Below, piece by piece: positions 7,519 through 16,210 of a stretch of DNA of 64,000 bases. Both the position numbers and the translations under genes were made by a program. Under the pieces are notes generated by a model. That model worked only from the letters and a program-made list of their open reading frames with translations. It ran no database searches and was not told where the DNA came from. Positions within the stretch are counted from its first letter, which is position 1; the number at the start of each line of letters is the position of its first letter. Source of the stretch: Candidatus Palauibacter soopunensis (lineage in GTDB: Bacteria > Gemmatimonadota > Gemmatimonadetes > Palauibacterales > Palauibacteraceae); NCBI RefSeq assembly GCF_947581735.1, contig NZ_CANPVT010000008.1, positions 62,001 through 126,000 on the forward strand. The letters run 5' to 3'.

Positions 7519-10500
7519 CTACCCGTTCGGCGGCCAGTCCGGGAGCGCGCGGCCCGTCGTCCACGGCACGCCGGCCGCCTCCAGCCGCTGCTCGAGGGCC
7601 GGCAGATCCGCCTCGATCAGTTGGCTCATGTCCGGATAGAGCGCGGTGAAGGCGTCGTTCGCGATCCGGTACTGCTCGCGGTGCGTCTGCGTGGGGCCGT
7701 GCAGGCCGTTCCAGTGGCCGCGCACGACCTGGTTCACGCGGGCCACGATCCCCGGCATCTCCGGCTCGGCGCGGGAGGCCCGCGTGCGGGAGCCGTTCAG
7801 CGTCTCCTGCAGGTCGAGGAGCCGCAGCTCCAGCGCGCGGGCCTCCTGCCGGAGGGCCGGGTCGGCCGACGGCCAGCGGTCCAGGGCCTGCTTCATGGCC
7901 GAGATGCGGGCCATCGCGGCCCCCGCCACACGCTGCGTCCCGGAGACGGCGCGGAGCAGCTCCCCGGTCTGTCGCTGGAAGGCGAGCACCGCCGCCCGGT
8001 CCTGGGGCGGGATCGCCGAGCCCCCCATGGGCGCGATCTCGAACGGCACCGGCCCGGCCAGCTCGGTCACCTCGCCGTCCACGCGCTGCGAGAGCGACAC
8101 CGTGTAGCTCCCCGGCAGCGCCATGGGCCCGTTGCCGCCCCCGCCCCCGAACCCCCCGAAGCCGCCCCCGCCCCCACCGCCCGCCGCGACGGGATTGTAG
8201 CCGGGGTACCGGTAGTTCCACGTCGCCCGGCGCATGCCCTGCGACGTCGAACCGTTCACCGTGTTCACGACGTTCCCGTCCCCGTCCCGGATCGTGAGGA
8301 ACACGCGCGGCGCCTCCTCCCGGTCCTCCGCCTCCAGCTCCTCCCACGTCGGGTACGGCGTGTCCTCCCCCCGCCGCTGCGCCCGCCGTTCCTCGGCCTG
8401 CCGCGCCGCCTCCCGCGTGCGCAGCGTCTCGCCCACGTAGTAGGTGAACGTGACCCCGAAAGCCGGGTTGTCCGCCGTGTAGAAGCTCGACCCGCTCGTC
8501 CCCCCGGGACTCCAGCGCAGGTACATCTCCCCGTCCTTCACGTCGAAGATGTGCCCGTCCGAGGCGAGGATCTCGTCCGACCGGGCCGCGAGTTCCCGGA
8601 GCGGCGTGTAGTCGTCGACCACGTAGAACGAGCGCCCGAACGTCGCCGCCACGAGGTCATCCTCCCTCTTCTGGATCTCCAGTTCCCGCACGGGAATCGT
8701 CGGCAGGCCGGTCCCCAGTTCCATCCACGACTCGCCCCCGTTCACCGACGCGAAGGCGGAGAACTCCGTCCCCAGGAACAGCAGGTCCGGCTCGACGTGG
8801 TCCTGCACGATGGAGAAGGCGGGTCCGTTCTCCGGCAGGTCCCCCGAGATCGAGGTCCACGTCACGCCGCGGTCCGTCGACTTCAGCACGTAGGGCCGGA
8901 AGTCGCCCCGCTTGAAGTTGTTGATGACGGCGAACACGGTGTTCGGATCGTGCAGCGACGCCTCCACGTCGTGCACGAAGCTCGTGTCCGGCACGCCCGG
9001 AAAGCTCTCCACCGCGCGCCAGTTCTCACCCCCGTCCTCCGTCACCTGCACGAGCCCGTCGTCCGTGCCCGCGTAGATGAGCCCCTCGACGAACGGCGAC
9101 TCGGAGACCGACACGATGTGTCCGAACACCGATGTCGAGCGGTTCTTGCCCACCGCGTCCACGCTCCACACCCGCCCCATCACCTCCAGCTGGTTGCGGT
9201 CGAGGTTCCGCGTGAGGTCGCCCGAGATCGGCCGCCAGGTCGAGGCTTGGTCGTCCGACTGGAAGAGGATCTGCGCCCCGTAGTAGAGACGGTGGTTGTC
9301 GTGCGGCGACATGTGGAGCGCCGCGTCCCAGTACCAGCGCAGCGGCGGACCGTCCGCGTCTTCCTGCGGCTGGATGTCGAGCCGCTCCTTCGACACGCGG
9401 TCGAAGCGCGACAGCACGCCGTTCTGGAGCTGCGAGTAGATGATGTCCGGGTTCTCGGGATCGATGACGGGGTCAAACCCGTCGCCGCCCAACGTCACGT
9501 ACCAGTCCGAGTTCCGGATCCCCGCGTTGTCAGCCGTCTGGGAGGGGCCGCCGAGCGTGTTGTTGTCCTGCGTCCCCCCGTACACGTAGTAGAACGGCTC
9601 GTCGTTCGAGGTCGCGACCTTGTAGAACTGGGTGAGCGGGAGGTTGGAGAAGAAGTGCCAGCTCTCCCCGAAGTCCCGCGTCTCGTACAGCCCGCCGTCG
9701 TTGCCGAGGATGATGTGCTCCGGGTCGTCCGGGTCGAAAACGATCGCGTGATGGTCCACGTGGACGCCCTGCGTGGGCAGCCGCCCCCACGTCTCCCCGC
9801 CGTCCTCCGACATCTGCACGAAGGTGTCGAGCGAGTAGATGCGGTCGAAGCGGTGCGGATCCGCGTACAGTTCGTGGTAGTACATGGCCGCGCCCGACTG
9901 GTAGCGCGACGTCCGCGACCAGTTCTCCCCCATGTTCTCGGAACGGAAGGTGCCGCCGGCGTCGCCGCCCGCCTCCACGATCGCGTACAGGACGTCCGGG
10001 TTCTGGGGCGAGATCGCGAACCCGATCCGTCCCTTGTCCCCCGAGGGGAGGCCGCGGTTGATCTCGCGCCAGGTGTTCCCGCCGTCCGTCGACTTGTGGA
10101 TGCCCGAGCCCGGCCCGCCGTCGATCATCGTCCACTGGTGGCGCCGCCGCTGCCACGAGGTCGCGTACATCACGTCCGGGTTGCGCGGGTCGAAGTAGAC
10201 CTCGTTCACGCCCGTGTGTTCGTCGATCTCGAGCACCCGCTCCCACGTCTCGCCACCGTCCGCCGTCCGGTACAGCCCGCGCTCGCCGCCCGCGTTCCAC
10301 AGCGGACCCTGCGCCGCCACGAACACGACATCGGAATCGTCCGGATGGATCTGGATCTTCCCGATGTGCTCGGAGGTCTCGAGCCCCATGTTGCGGAACG
10401 AGCGTCCGCCGTCGATCGACTTGTAGACGCCGTCCCCGTACCCGACCGAGCGCTGCCCGTTGTTCTCCCCCGTCCCCACCCAGAGCGTGAGATGGTCGTT

Positions 10501-10896
10501 GGGGTCGAGCGCGATGGCCCCGATGGAGTAGGACCCGTAGTCGTCGAAGATCGGCGACCACGTCGTTCCCGCGTTCGTCGTCTTCCACACGTTCCCGGAG
10601 GAGGCCGCCACGTACCACACGCTCCGGTCCGTGGGATCCACCGCGATGTCCGCGATCCGCCCGGAGGCCAGCGCGGGTCCGATGCTCCGCCAGCGGATGC
10701 CGGAGATGAACCCGGCGTTCAGTTCGGGCGCGTCGTCCTCCTCGTCGTCTCCATCTTGGGCCGCAAGCGCCCCGGGAGTGCCGAGGACGGCGAGAGCGCC
10801 GAGACTCACAATCCCCGCGAGAAGAAGGGCGGGGAAGCGGGAGAGGACGCCGCGGCGGGCGTACGGGTTCGCGTGGAATCTCTCGAAATCAATCAT
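7519..10896 (-). CDS. VPS10/sortilin-like BNR-repeat secreted protein
   Basis: This exported protein has 1125 residues. The signal peptide covers about residues 15-46 (FPALLLAGIVSLGALAVLG, then GALAAQ). Multiple BNR/Asp-box repeats follow (for example STDGGNTW, TADGGETW, TEDGGENW, STDRGVTW), building one or two large propellers over residues 70-790. A linker, a Gly-rich tract (GGGGGGGFGGFGGGGGNG) and a C-terminal helical region (about 970-1120) complete it. Such proteins are abundant in Gemmatimonadota and Bacteroidota and are usually labelled glycosyl hydrolase or sortilin-like, without a proven substrate. The start is the ATG at 10896 behind AAGGTG; sequence further upstream in frame is not protein-like. 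Confidence 0.85.
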   Translation of the reverse strand: MIDFERFHANPYARRGVLSRFPALLLAGIVSLGALAVLGTPGALAAQDGDDEEDDAPELNAGFISGIRWRSIGPALASGRIADIAVDPTDRSVWYVAASSGNVWKTTNAGTTWSPIFDDYGSYSIGAIALDPNDHLTLWVGTGENNGQRSVGYGDGVYKSIDGGRSFRNMGLETSEHIGKIQIHPDDSDVVFVAAQGPLWNAGGERGLYRTADGGETWERVLEIDEHTGVNEVYFDPRNPDVMYATSWQRRRHQWTMIDGGPGSGIHKSTDGGNTWREINRGLPSGDKGRIGFAISPQNPDVLYAIVEAGGDAGGTFRSENMGENWSRTSRYQSGAAMYYHELYADPHRFDRIYSLDTFVQMSEDGGETWGRLPTQGVHVDHHAIVFDPDDPEHIILGNDGGLYETRDFGESWHFFSNLPLTQFYKVATSNDEPFYYVYGGTQDNNTLGGPSQTADNAGIRNSDWYVTLGGDGFDPVIDPENPDIIYSQLQNGVLSRFDRVSKERLDIQPQEDADGPPLRWYWDAALHMSPHDNHRLYYGAQILFQSDDQASTWRPISGDLTRNLDRNQLEVMGRVWSVDAVGKNRSTSVFGHIVSVSESPFVEGLIYAGTDDGLVQVTEDGGENWRAVESFPGVPDTSFVHDVEASLHDPNTVFAVINNFKRGDFRPYVLKSTDRGVTWTSISGDLPENGPAFSIVQDHVEPDLLFLGTEFSAFASVNGGESWMELGTGLPTIPVRELEIQKREDDLVAATFGRSFYVVDDYTPLRELAARSDEILASDGHIFDVKDGEMYLRWSPGGTSGSSFYTADNPAFGVTFTYYVGETLRTREAARQAEERRAQRRGEDTPYPTWEELEAEDREEAPRVFLTIRDGDGNVVNTVNGSTSQGMRRATWNYRYPGYNPVAAGGGGGGGFGGFGGGGGNGPMALPGSYTVSLSQRVDGEVTELAGPVPFEIAPMGGSAIPPQDRAAVLAFQRQTGELLRAVSGTQRVAGAAMARISAMKQALDRWPSADPALRQEARALELRLLDLQETLNGSRTRASRAEPEMPGIVARVNQVVRGHWNGLHGPTQTHREQYRIANDAFTALYPDMSQLIEADLPALEQRLEAAGVPWTTGRALPDWPPNG

Positions 10897-10996
10897 GATC
10901 GCACCTTGTGAGTTCTGGCCGTGGCCTTGAAGCCTCGCCGCCGGGGGATTTCGCAGCTTGGGAAGGTCAGTCAGAGAGTGGGACAAGGGCAAGCCG

Positions 10997-11257
10997 TCAG
11001 CCGGAGTCGGCCTCGGAGTCGGGCCGGTGGACTCCGAACACGTGCCCTTCGACGCGGGCGACCCGGTCGGCCGTGTCCACTCGCGTCTCCACCAGTTCGG
11101 TACGGACGGCGTCGATGCGGTTGCCCAAACGCTCGTCGACCCCGCCGATTTCGGCGCGCAGTTCCTTGCGCTGATTGCGCGACAGGCCACAAAGGATGAC
11201 GCAAACGCCGATCAGGGTTGCCGCCAGGATGAGGTCGGCGATCAAATCCGTTCCCAT
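10997..11257 (-). CDS. Small single-pass membrane protein with coiled coil
   Basis: This 86-residue protein has one membrane segment at residues 4-25 (LIADLILAATLIGVCVILCG). A charged helix with heptad spacing follows (RKELRAEIGGVDERLGNRI, then VRTELVETRVDTADRVARVEG). The layout suggests an inner-membrane protein with a cytosolic coiled coil that oligomerises. No family is recognised with confidence. A GGGAG lies rather far upstream of the ATG (about 13 bases). It precedes the VPS10-like gene by 100 bases on the same strand. The regular heptads and third-position GC make it more likely real than chance. Confidence 0.55.
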   Translation of the reverse strand: MGTDLIADLILAATLIGVCVILCGLSRNQRKELRAEIGGVDERLGNRIDAVRTELVETRVDTADRVARVEGHVFGVHRPDSEADSG

Positions 11258-11280
11258 GGTGTCGCAAAGACTCCCGTAAA

Positions 11281-11311
11281 GGTTCGCGAGCGAGCGCTCC
11301 CGTGCCGAACC
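11281..11311. other. Imperfect inverted repeat upstream of aminotransferase gene
   Basis: Outer arms GGTTCG and CGAACC match perfectly and enclose a second small stem, GAGC and GCTC, with a GAGC loop. No T-run follows on either strand. It lies between two divergent genes, about 95 bases before the aminotransferase start. It could be a regulator site, a structured leader, or chance in GC-rich DNA. Confidence 0.3.
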
Positions 11312-11405
11312 TGTGGTCGCCGGTCAACGTGCCATCATCTGGAGAGCGAATCGACCAGCAGGGAGACAGCGTTACGATCACGTCCTCGGGGACGAAGGGA
11401 CACTC

Positions 11406-12317
11406 ATGTTACAAGCGTTTGACGAGCGGAACCGCGATCTCATCGTCAACGTGAGCGGGACACTCGTTCACCGCGACGAGGCCGGCGTCAGCCCGTTCGA
11501 CTCGGCGGTGCAGGGGGGCGACGCGGTCTGGGAGGGGCTGCGCCTGTACGACGGCCGCATCTTCAAGCTGAGGGAACACCTCGCCCGGCTCCGGTCCTCC
11601 GCCCTGGCGCTCGCCTTCGCCGAGATCCCTGCGGATGAGGAGATCATCGACGAGATCCGCCGGACGCTCGCCGCGAACGGCATGCGCGACGGGGTGCATA
11701 TCCGGCTCACGCTGACCCGGGGGGTGAAGTTCACCAGCGGCATGGATCCGCGTCTGAACCGGTCGGGTCCCACGCTCATCGTGCTCGCCGAGCACAAGGC
11801 GCCGGTGTACGAGCGGTCGGGCCTCACGCTGATCACGAGTTCGCTGCGCCGCTTCGGGCCCGACACGCTGGATCCGAAGATCCACCACGCGAACCTCCTG
11901 CAGTCGATCCTGGCCAAGATCGAGGCGAACGCGGCCGGCGCAGATGACGCGCTGATGCTCGACGGCAACGGCTTCATCGCCGAGACGAACGCGACGCATC
12001 TCTTCTTCGTGCGCGACGGCGTCGCGTTGACCAGCCGGACCGTCGCCTGTCCCGAGGGGATCACCCGCGCCACGGTGCTCGAACTCTGCGCGGAGCACGG
12101 CATCCCGAGCCGGGTGACGGATCTCTCCCTCACCGAGGCCTACCGCGCGGACGAGGCGTTCTGCACCGGGACAATGGGGGAACTGGCGAGCGTGACGGAA
12201 ATCGACGGGCGGGTGATCGGAGACGGATCGCCGGGGCCGCTCACGAAGCGGCTCAGCGGCCTCTACCGGGAGTTGACCGCGCGCGCAGGGGTCGTCGTGA
12301 TCGCCCGCGAGACGTAG
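11406..12317 (+). CDS. Class IV PLP aminotransferase (branched-chain or D-amino acid type)
   Basis: This 303-residue enzyme is fold-type IV and transfers amino groups using pyridoxal phosphate. The catalytic lysine is Lys-158 in DPKIHHANLLQSILAK, a spacing very close to that of D-amino-acid and branched-chain transaminases. The cofactor-binding GFIAETNATHLFFV and the late TGTMGELASV loop are also typical. Substrate choice between branched-chain, D-amino and aminodeoxychorismate types cannot be settled by eye, so ilvE is not assigned. I chose the ATG at 11406 because MLQAFDERN matches the usual family beginning; residues upstream look non-coding. It lies 119 bases before the hydrolase gene. 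Confidence 0.88.
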   Translation: MLQAFDERNRDLIVNVSGTLVHRDEAGVSPFDSAVQGGDAVWEGLRLYDGRIFKLREHLARLRSSALALAFAEIPADEEIIDEIRRTLAANGMRDGVHIRLTLTRGVKFTSGMDPRLNRSGPTLIVLAEHKAPVYERSGLTLITSSLRRFGPDTLDPKIHHANLLQSILAKIEANAAGADDALMLDGNGFIAETNATHLFFVRDGVALTSRTVACPEGITRATVLELCAEHGIPSRVTDLSLTEAYRADEAFCTGTMGELASVTEIDGRVIGDGSPGPLTKRLSGLYRELTARAGVVVIARET

Positions 12318-12436
12318 GTCCGGTTCGGTCCCGGCCCGCTTCCGCGACACTGATCGTGTGCCCTGCGCGCGGGAAAGTGTTGTCTCGCCATCCCCGGCGC
12401 GGAAGCATTATCATCCTCCGTGGAAAGGAGGAGTCC

Positions 12437-13339
12437 ATGACGACTCCCGAATGGCGGGTTCCGGAGCCGCTCGACACCGTCGAAATCGAGGCGGCCGGCG
12501 GCGCCCTCATCATGCTCAGGCGGCACGGGGACGTGAAGGGCCCGCGGCTCGTCCTCAGCCACGACAACGGGCTCGCGATCGACCTCTACTACCCCTTCTG
12601 GTCGCGCCTCCAGTCCCGCTTCGAGTTGATCGTCTACGACCTCCGCAGCCACGGACGGAACCCGACGGCCGACCTCGCGCACCACAACGTCGCGACCTTC
12701 ACGGCCGACGAGGAGCGCATCCGGGCCGGCATCGAAGAGCACTTCGGCGCGAAGCCCGCGGTCGGCGTGTTTCACTCGCTGTCGGCGATGGTCGCCCTCA
12801 ACCACGATCCGCCGGGGCGCGGGTACGCGGGGCTCGTCCTCTTCGATCCGCCCATGTACCTGGCCGACGGCGACCACTACGGCATCGACACGCTCTGGCG
12901 GCGGCTGGGCATGCTCGCCCGGCATCGCCAGCCCCGCTTCGCCACGCGCGAGGAGTTCGCCGAGGAGTTCCGGCGTTCGTGGGTGTTCGAGTTCACGCGG
13001 CCGGGCGTGGAGCACCTCGCGGCCGAGACGTTGCTCCGCCCCGCGTCGGACGGGGACGGGTACGAACTCCGCTGTCCGCGGGAGTTCGAGGCGCAGGTGT
13101 TCGACTACGGCTTCGCGTACGCCTTCGAGCCGGACACGACCGACTTCGCCTGTCCCGTGACCGTGATCGGCGGCGACCCGGGCGTCGAGTTCTCCTCGCT
13201 GCCCAGCGTGGATCTGGAGGGACTCATCGGGTGGGACTACGACTTCGTCCCGCACACGACGCATTTCCTCCAACTGGAGAACCCCGAGGAGTGCGTCTCG
13301 ACGATAATCGCGTTCCTCGAACGGGAGGGCCTCGCGTAG
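12437..13339 (+). CDS. Alpha/beta hydrolase fold protein
   Basis: This 300-residue cytosolic protein has the alpha/beta hydrolase order: HDNGLAIDLYYPFW after the oxyanion strand, VYDLRSHGRN, the nucleophile elbow at GVFHSLSAM (Ser-114), LVLFDPPMYL, and the terminal histidine in PHTTHFLQLENPEE. The elbow reads H-S-L-S and lacks the usual G-x-S-x-G glycine pattern, so catalysis may be altered. The substrate is unknown. The start is well supported by an AAAGGAGG site six bases before the ATG. It ends 13 bases before the stop of the convergent RHH gene. Confidence 0.82.
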   Translation: MTTPEWRVPEPLDTVEIEAAGGALIMLRRHGDVKGPRLVLSHDNGLAIDLYYPFWSRLQSRFELIVYDLRSHGRNPTADLAHHNVATFTADEERIRAGIEEHFGAKPAVGVFHSLSAMVALNHDPPGRGYAGLVLFDPPMYLADGDHYGIDTLWRRLGMLARHRQPRFATREEFAEEFRRSWVFEFTRPGVEHLAAETLLRPASDGDGYELRCPREFEAQVFDYGFAYAFEPDTTDFACPVTVIGGDPGVEFSSLPSVDLEGLIGWDYDFVPHTTHFLQLENPEECVSTIIAFLEREGLA

Positions 13340-13351
13340 TTGGCCGGGCTG

Positions 13352-13525
13352 TTACGCCGCGTGGTCACGGGCGCGGAACCTCGCGGTCGCCACCCTCAGG
13401 TCGTCGAAGTCGTGCAGATATCGCTCGAGCGCCCGCTGAATGATCTCCTCGCGGCTCTGCTCCAGGGCCGCCGCCGTCGCATCGAGCGCCTCCAGCAGAG
13501 CGTCAGGTATGCTGATCTCGCCCAT
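13352..13525 (-). CDS. Ribbon-helix-helix (CopG/ParD-like) DNA-binding protein
   Basis: This is a 57-residue protein. EISIPDALLEALDATA forms the predicted beta strand and first helix, and EQSREEIIQRALERYLHD forms the second helix, matching the ribbon-helix-helix fold of CopG/ParD antitoxins and small repressors. It would act as a dimer binding DNA through the N-terminal strand. The internal ATG with GGAGG six bases upstream is preferred to an upstream start. No toxin gene is adjacent: the neighbours are an alpha/beta hydrolase and photolyase, so it may be an orphan antitoxin or a repressor of the photolyase or of itself. Confidence 0.75.
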   Translation of the reverse strand: MGEISIPDALLEALDATAAALEQSREEIIQRALERYLHDFDDLRVATARFRARDHAA

Positions 13526-13545
13526 CCTAACCTCCTCCCGCTCAC

Positions 13546-13570
13546 GTCCCGGTCGCGTCCGACGCGGGAC
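13546..13570. promoter_or_regulatory. Possible operator of the RHH gene (inverted repeat)
   Basis: A perfect inner palindrome (GCGTC-C-GACGC) is flanked by matching ends GTCCC and GGGAC, with four extra bases on the left side. It lies about 20-45 bases upstream of the RHH start at 13525 and before the divergent photolyase. RHH proteins often bind such repeats to autoregulate. Palindromes of this size arise readily in GC-rich DNA. Confidence 0.3.
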
Positions 13571-13653
13571 AGATCCCCTCCCACATGACATTCATACCGC
13601 CTCAAGGCGCCACACGTTCCCGTCGTGACGACCTGCAAAGAGATCCTCCGGAG

Positions 13654-15090
13654 GTGACCTCGGTCGTCGTCTGGTTCCGGCGGGATCTGCGCCTTCACGA
13701 CAACCCCGCTCTTGCCCGGGCCGCGGAGTCGGGAAGACCCGTCGTCCCTCTGTTTGTGCTGGATGAGGAGAGCCGCGACGTTCGGCCTCTCGGCGGCGCG
13801 TCCCGCTGGTGGCTGCACGAGAGCCTGCGCTCGCTGGCGGAAGGTCTCGCGCGGACGGGGCTCTCCCTCTGCCTGCGGCGGGGCCCGGCGTCCGATGTCC
13901 TCCCGGAGGTCGTGCGGGAGAGCGGCGCCGCCCGCGTGGTGTGGAACCGGTGCTACGAGCCGGCGTCCGCCGCGCGCGACGAGAAGATCGAGACGACGCT
14001 TCACGCCGCCGGCGTGGAGACGGAGAGTTACCCGGGGTCGCTCCTCATGGAGCCCTGGGAGATCGAGACCCGCCAGAAGGAGCCCTATCGTGTCTTCACC
14101 CCCTTCTGGCGGCGGCTCAGGGAGTCGTACCGGACGCCGAAACGTCACCCGGCACCCAGGGAGCCGACTCCCGGTCCCGCGACCGCCGGCGACCGTCTCG
14201 ACGACTGGGGGTTACAGCCCACGGCGCCCGACTGGGCCGGGGGGCTCCGAGAGACCTGGGAGGTGGGGGAGGCCGCGGCCCGGCGCCGGCTGGCCGACTT
14301 CATCGAGGACGGCGTCGGACGATACGGAATCGACCGCGACCGGCCGGACCTGCGGGGAAGCTCACGACTCTCCCCGCACCTGCACTGGGGCGAGATCGGG
14401 CCGCACCAGGTGTGGCGCGCCGCGGCTCCCCTGATCGAGGCCGAAGCGCCCGGCGGAAGCGGCCCCGAAGCGCTCCTCCGCGAACTCGCGTGGCGCGATT
14501 TCAGCCATCATCTGCTGTTCTACTCTCCGCACATGGAAAAGGACAACTGGCGCCCCGCCTTCGACCGCTTCCCGTGGCGCGAGGATCCGAAGGCGCTCGC
14601 CAACTGGCAGGAGGGCCGCACCGGCTACCCGATCGTCGACGCGGGGATGCGCGAACTCTGGCACACCGGCTGGATGCACAACCGCGTGCGGATGATCGCC
14701 GCGTCCTTCCTGACGAAGGACCTGCTCGTCCACTGGCGGCACGGCGAGGCGTGGTTCTGGGACACCCTCGTCGACGCCGACCTCGCCAACAACGTCGCCA
14801 ACTGGCAGTGGGTCTCGGGTTCGGGCGCGGACGCCCAGCCCTTCTTCCGCATCTTCAACCCGGTCAGGCAGGCCCAAAAGTTCGATCCGGCCGGCGCCTA
14901 CGTGCGCCGCTGGGTCCCCGAGATCGCGCGCCTCCCCGACCGCTCGCTCCACCAGCCGTGGGAAGCTCCGCCGAACGCGCTCAGCGGAGCCGGCATCGAA
15001 CTCGGCCGTGACTACCCGCTCCCCATGGTCGACCACACCGCAGCCCGCGAGCGGGCCCTGAGCGCCTACCAGCAGATGCGTCATCCGTAG
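13654..15090 (+). CDS. phrB: Class I CPD deoxyribodipyrimidine photolyase
   Basis: This 478-residue flavoenzyme repairs UV-induced pyrimidine dimers using blue light. The N-terminal antenna domain starts with VVWFRRDLRLHDNPAL. The C-terminal FAD domain has RLSPHLHWGEI, ELAWRDFSHHLL, WMHNRVRMIAASFLTKDLL and DADLANNVANWQWVSGSG, all typical of the class I photolyase/cryptochrome family. Tryptophans in these blocks fit the electron-transfer chain. Start choice is uncertain: GTG 13654 gives the usual family length and has AAAGAGA 11 bases upstream, while an ATG at 13585 would add 23 unconvincing residues. A 10-base palindrome (CCTCCGGAGG) touches the GTG and might hide the start region in the mRNA. 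The upstream minus-strand RHH gene is divergent. Confidence 0.92.
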   Translation: MTSVVVWFRRDLRLHDNPALARAAESGRPVVPLFVLDEESRDVRPLGGASRWWLHESLRSLAEGLARTGLSLCLRRGPASDVLPEVVRESGAARVVWNRCYEPASAARDEKIETTLHAAGVETESYPGSLLMEPWEIETRQKEPYRVFTPFWRRLRESYRTPKRHPAPREPTPGPATAGDRLDDWGLQPTAPDWAGGLRETWEVGEAAARRRLADFIEDGVGRYGIDRDRPDLRGSSRLSPHLHWGEIGPHQVWRAAAPLIEAEAPGGSGPEALLRELAWRDFSHHLLFYSPHMEKDNWRPAFDRFPWREDPKALANWQEGRTGYPIVDAGMRELWHTGWMHNRVRMIAASFLTKDLLVHWRHGEAWFWDTLVDADLANNVANWQWVSGSGADAQPFFRIFNPVRQAQKFDPAGAYVRRWVPEIARLPDRSLHQPWEAPPNALSGAGIELGRDYPLPMVDHTAARERALSAYQQMRHP

Positions 15091-15123
15091 TTACCGGAGT
15101 CGTGGCCGAATGGGAGGTGCGCG

Positions 15124-15768
15124 ATGATCGAAGACATCAGGGCTGCCACAAGCGGCTTCGTCCTGCGCTGGACCGTTCTCTGCGGGCTCGGCTTGGCGGG
15201 CGGGCTGGCCGTCGGCCTGGGCCTGGCAGCACCGGTCGAGGCGGTCGTGGGCATGGTGTTGGTGACGCCCGTCACCTTGGCGGTGGCCGGTTCGATGTTC
15301 GGCGGCGCCCAGTGGCTGGCCCTGGGAAGGAGTCCGCGGTTCGGCGCGTCATGGGTCGGGACCTCGGGTCTCGGCCTCGGTGTCGGCATGACTCTCGGCA
15401 TCGTGCTGGTCGAAACGCTCGGCCAGGCGTTGACCGGCGAGCCGGCGCGCCTGGCGGCGCTCGACATGCTCGGTCGAATCGGCGGCTTGACGTTCGTCGG
15501 GGCGTTTGCCGGCCTCGGGCTGGGCGCGGCGCAGTGGCTGGCGCTCCGCGCCGCGGCGCCCGTGGCCCGGCGGTGGGTCGTCAGGTGCGTCGTCGGATTC
15601 GGCGCCGGACTGCCCGCCGGCAGCCTGGTCGCGGAGTTCGTGGGGGGACTCCAGAGCCCGGTCGGGTTCGCCACCTTCCTGGGAGTCGCCGGATTGACAC
15701 TGGGAGTGTTCACGGCCAGGGGCGGGGCGGCGATTGCCGCCGGACTCGCGCCTCGACGCGGGGACTGA
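15124..15768 (+). CDS. Multi-spanning membrane protein, unknown function
   Basis: This 214-residue protein has about six hydrophobic segments rich in Gly, Ala and Leu. Two internal copies of a G-G/A-AQWLALR-type sequence (GGAQWLALGR near residue 60 and GAAQWLALRAA near 137) suggest an ancient duplication of a three-helix unit. It contains no catalytic or transport motif I recognise. A GGGAGG site precedes the ATG by seven bases. The gene starts 33 bases after the photolyase stop, so co-transcription with photolyase is likely, but a shared role is not evident. Confidence 0.7.
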   Translation: MIEDIRAATSGFVLRWTVLCGLGLAGGLAVGLGLAAPVEAVVGMVLVTPVTLAVAGSMFGGAQWLALGRSPRFGASWVGTSGLGLGVGMTLGIVLVETLGQALTGEPARLAALDMLGRIGGLTFVGAFAGLGLGAAQWLALRAAAPVARRWVVRCVVGFGAGLPAGSLVAEFVGGLQSPVGFATFLGVAGLTLGVFTARGGAAIAAGLAPRRGD

Positions 15769-15810
15769 GCCGGCGGCGCGGCTCGCGCCACGGCCGCGGC
15801 CTCTCCGCGT

Positions 15811-16197
15811 TCAGCCAGCCAGCGTCCGGCTGAGCCGGTCGAGCGCCTCGCGAGCGTCACGTAGCGCGCGCTCGGCATCGTGTCTCTCGCGGATGATCTC
15901 CACCACGGCTTCCTTGTGCCGTCGGCGGGGCAACGTGCCGGGTTCGGCGGCGTACGGCGCTTCGGGAGTATCCTCGTCGTACCGCGCCATGATGCGCCGA
16001 AAGACTTCGCCGGCCGACTCGCCCTTCCTGCCGCCCAGCCGGATGCCGTTCACGTACGTGTCGTAGGACCGGAGGCCCCGCTTCAACACCTCCGAGATCG
16101 AGTGGCCGGTCTTTTTCCGGAGATCCTCGAGGATCGCCTCTTCTTCTTCATTGAGTCGTACCGTCCGCAGGCCCACCGACCTTCCCCCGGCTGTCAT
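15811..16197 (-). CDS. Ribbon-helix-helix domain regulator, probably autoregulated
   Basis: This is a 128-residue protein. The N-terminal 55 residues (LRTVRLNEEEEAILEDL, then TGHSISEVLKRGLRSYD) match an RHH DNA-binding domain. A basic middle part follows (RLGGRKGESAGEVFRRIMARY), then a C-terminal charged helix with heptads (RHDAERALRDAREALDRLSR). It is longer than a plain antitoxin and may have its own partner or oligomer interface. The ATG at 16197 lies 13 bases from a strong 22-base palindrome that also covers its promoter area, so negative autoregulation is likely. A GTG nine to ten codons downstream is an alternative start. No toxin gene is adjacent. Confidence 0.72.
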   Translation of the reverse strand: MTAGGRSVGLRTVRLNEEEEAILEDLRKKTGHSISEVLKRGLRSYDTYVNGIRLGGRKGESAGEVFRRIMARYDEDTPEAPYAAEPGTLPRRRHKEAVVEIIRERHDAERALRDAREALDRLSRTLAG

Positions 16198-16210
16198 GTA
16201 GTGTGACGGG

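Noticed and set aside
7621-10911. A 1096-codon open frame on the plus strand
   Set aside because: It lies opposite the VPS10-like gene. Its product is Arg/Pro/His/Val rich with no domain, as expected for the mirror frame of a GC-rich gene.
15775-15789. Hairpin GGCGCG-GCT-CGCGCC between convergent genes as a terminator
   Set aside because: A six-base stem is expected by chance at this GC level, and no T-run follows on either strand.
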